Assembly: GCA_016715105.1 (NCBI GenBank)
Contig: JADKBO010000046.1
Coordinates: forward strand, 1-16,534
Length of the DNA stretch: 16,534 bases
Reading direction: 5' to 3'
DNA from: Saprospiraceae bacterium
Lineage (GTDB): Bacteria; Bacteroidota; Bacteroidia; Chitinophagales; Saprospiraceae
Shown here: piece after piece, positions 15,138-16,534 of the stretch
Numbering within the stretch: position 1 is the stretch's first letter
How the letters are laid out: every line of letters begins with the position of its first letter
Program-made: the position numbers and the translations under genes
The notes under the pieces: generated by a model
Seen by the model: the letters and a program-made list of their open reading frames with translations, nothing else
Database searches by the model: none
What the model was told of the DNA's origin: nothing

Positions 15138-16534
15138 TTACTCAAGGATTACCATTTTCTTAGTCGCGTTAAATCCACCTGCTTCCAATGAATAGAAATA
15201 CACTCCTGCATTTTCCAATTCACTTGATTCAATTTGGATCGTATTTTTACCACCTTCAAACTTACGATTGATTTGTTTTATCACTTTTCCAGTTACATCA
15301 AAAATCGTAAACCTTGCATTCATTGATTCTGGTAAATCAAAGCTTACAGAAGTCAAGTCATTGAATGGATTCGGATTGTTTTGGTACAAGTTGAATCCTT
15401 CGATTACTTTTCCGCCATTCCTCATTTCCAATTGGATAGCTTCCAGATTTTCGTCATACGCTTCACTTGTCAACCACTCATCTCTAAATGAAAGTAAGGA
15501 AGTTGTATTTAAATTTCTCTTTGCTTTGAACGTAAAGGTAACCATGTCTTTCATTTCCTGGCCATAAGGTGCAGTCCATGAAGAAAGGATATTTCCTCTG
15601 CCAGCATCAGCCAAGTTGTAGTTTTGTGCAGTTGTACCATTTACCAAACTCTGAGCCTCGATCAACTCAGCACTGTTTGGATCAAAGTTTAATTGATATT
15701 GCATTCCAAATACAGTAGACAATTCTTCAACACTCAATGTCACATCAAATATTTCACCTTTAGAAACATTTTGGTTATTTACTGTGAATGCCAATTTCTG
15801 TCCAGATCTAGCAGTTGTTTTCGCTGAAGATTTTGCATTTGTAGCAGCAGTTCCATCAACATCACCGACTTTTACTGCGATGAAGTCAATTTTCATGTTT
15901 TCAGTAAGGTTGATGATCTCATATTGCTCACTGAATACTTCGTTTAATGCTTCAGAAGGATCTTTGAACTGGAAGTTTTTGTCAATGAATCTCCAAGAAG
16001 TATTCTTCTCGAATCTATCAGTTGACCTCAAAACCAATTTTCTCAAAGCTACCAAGTCACTGACACCAACCCTACTGTCTTTGTCAACATCTGCCGCAAT
16101 CAACTTATATGGTGATCGGAGTGTAGACATACCCAAGATGTGTCTCTGTATGTGTAATAAGTCTAAGGTATTGATACCATTTGCGTGGTCATCGTCTTTG
16201 ACAGGTTTGAGCATATAATCTCTGCCCGCCGCAACCTGATTAAAAGAGAATAATCCACTATCATCTGTCATCAATCTTTCTGATGTGTTACCATCTAATG
16301 CAATTACTGCGCCTTTGAGGTTGGCATTTACTTCGGTTATGAGCTGGCCTCTTACTGTATTCATCGCTGTAGGATTCGAACAGGCCTTGGGAGTGCCATT
16401 GTCCTGAATTGAAACTGTCACATCTGCAAAATTCCAAATAATCATACCTGGAGCAACTTCAGCGCCTACATAAACTTTAATAACTTTTGTTCCTAAATCA
16501 GCACATGTAAATACCAGTCCAGTATCTATAATGT
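15138..16534 (-). CDS. C-terminal part of a T9SS-secreted multidomain protein (HYR-like, dockerin-like, cohesin-like)
   Basis: The frame is open through the right edge, so the 5' end is missing; the ATG at 16445 is internal. The visible 464 residues begin with the end of an Ig/HYR-like module (FTCADLGTKVIKVYVG, ...VTVSIQDNG). A carboxypeptidase-regulatory-like or prealbumin-like segment follows (RGQLITEVNANLKGAVIALDG, DSGLFSFNQVAAG). The dockerin-like part (16196 to about 15846) has the calcium-loop patterns DDHANGINTLD, DVDKDSRVGVSD and GDVDG. A cohesin-like beta domain covers about 15800-15426 (VSKGEIFDVTLSV, GMQYQLNFDP). The end (15398-15141) is a type A T9SS sorting domain: FNLYQNNPNPFN, FTIFDVTGKVIK, GVYFYSLEAG, MVILE. 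Such proteins are exported by Sec, cross the outer membrane by T9SS and are released or anchored after cleavage of this domain. Function and ligand are unknown. Confidence 0.9.
   Translation of the reverse strand, partial: IIDTGLVFTCADLGTKVIKVYVGAEVAPGMIIWNFADVTVSIQDNGTPKACSNPTAMNTVRGQLITEVNANLKGAVIALDGNTSERLMTDDSGLFSFNQVAAGRDYMLKPVKDDDHANGINTLDLLHIQRHILGMSTLRSPYKLIAADVDKDSRVGVSDLVALRKLVLRSTDRFEKNTSWRFIDKNFQFKDPSEALNEVFSEQYEIINLTENMKIDFIAVKVGDVDGTAATNAKSSAKTTARSGQKLAFTVNNQNVSKGEIFDVTLSVEELSTVFGMQYQLNFDPNSAELIEAQSLVNGTTAQNYNLADAGRGNILSSWTAPYGQEMKDMVTFTFKAKRNLNTTSLLSFRDEWLTSEAYDENLEAIQLEMRNGGKVIEGFNLYQNNPNPFNDLTSVSFDLPESMNARFTIFDVTGKVIKQINRKFEGGKNTIQIESSELENAGVYFYSLEAGGFNATKKMVILE

Noticed and set aside
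15784..16218. 144-codon plus-strand frame opposite the secreted-protein gene
   Set aside because: It is antisense to the dockerin-like coding region, with Ser/Phe/Leu-rich composition typical of a shadow frame.

Overview
The window looks like a chromosomal stretch from a member of the Bacteroidota, probably Saprospiria-like (the class is inference). The signs are a C-terminal type IX secretion (T9SS) sorting domain, promoter boxes of the Bacteroidota form TTG-19-TAnnTTTG, few Shine-Dalgarno sites, AT-rich DNA, a GIHH-type isoleucyl-tRNA synthetase and a large secreted protein with HYR-like, dockerin-like and cohesin-like modules.

Layout. Positions 121-10043 are a block of minus-strand genes. 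Transcription runs from a TPR/TonB-C-like periplasmic protein through a beta-helix lipoprotein into pdxA with gaps of only 20-24 bp (one probable operon). After a 404-bp spacer with nested inverted repeats come ileS and thrA, 55 bp apart. Facing the other way at 10316 is sua5, which supplies threonylcarbamoyl-AMP for tRNA t6A. Its GTG start lies directly under a -7 box, so the mRNA is probably leaderless. Two nucleotides after its stop codon begins a 533-bp non-coding element (11280-11812) with 20-bp terminal inverted repeats and a 7-bp flanking direct repeat. The whole element is one long imperfect palindrome closing on a C(TTCG)G tetraloop. Next come a lone tRNA-Val(TAC) with a near-ideal promoter and a strong terminator, and then a 100-bp-period tandem repeat (3.3 copies) in which every unit opens with a hairpin. 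The plus-strand sdaA (serine dehydratase) follows.

On the minus strand beyond sdaA is a BrnT/BrnA-type toxin-antitoxin pair. The genes overlap by 20 bp, and two tandem 12-bp palindromes, a likely autoregulatory operator, sit just upstream. The right edge holds the 3' part of a large secreted protein with a T9SS sorting domain and a clear intrinsic terminator. Its 5' end is outside the window.

How the parts relate. Most genes are housekeeping: threonine/methionine/isoleucine-branch synthesis, Ile-tRNA charging, vitamin B6, t6A modification and serine breakdown. ThrA makes the precursor of threonine, which is used by Sua5 and is also the precursor of isoleucine, the IleRS substrate. The most unusual content is non-coding: the foldback element, the hairpin minisatellite and the toxin-antitoxin operator, all within 11.2-14.9 kb.
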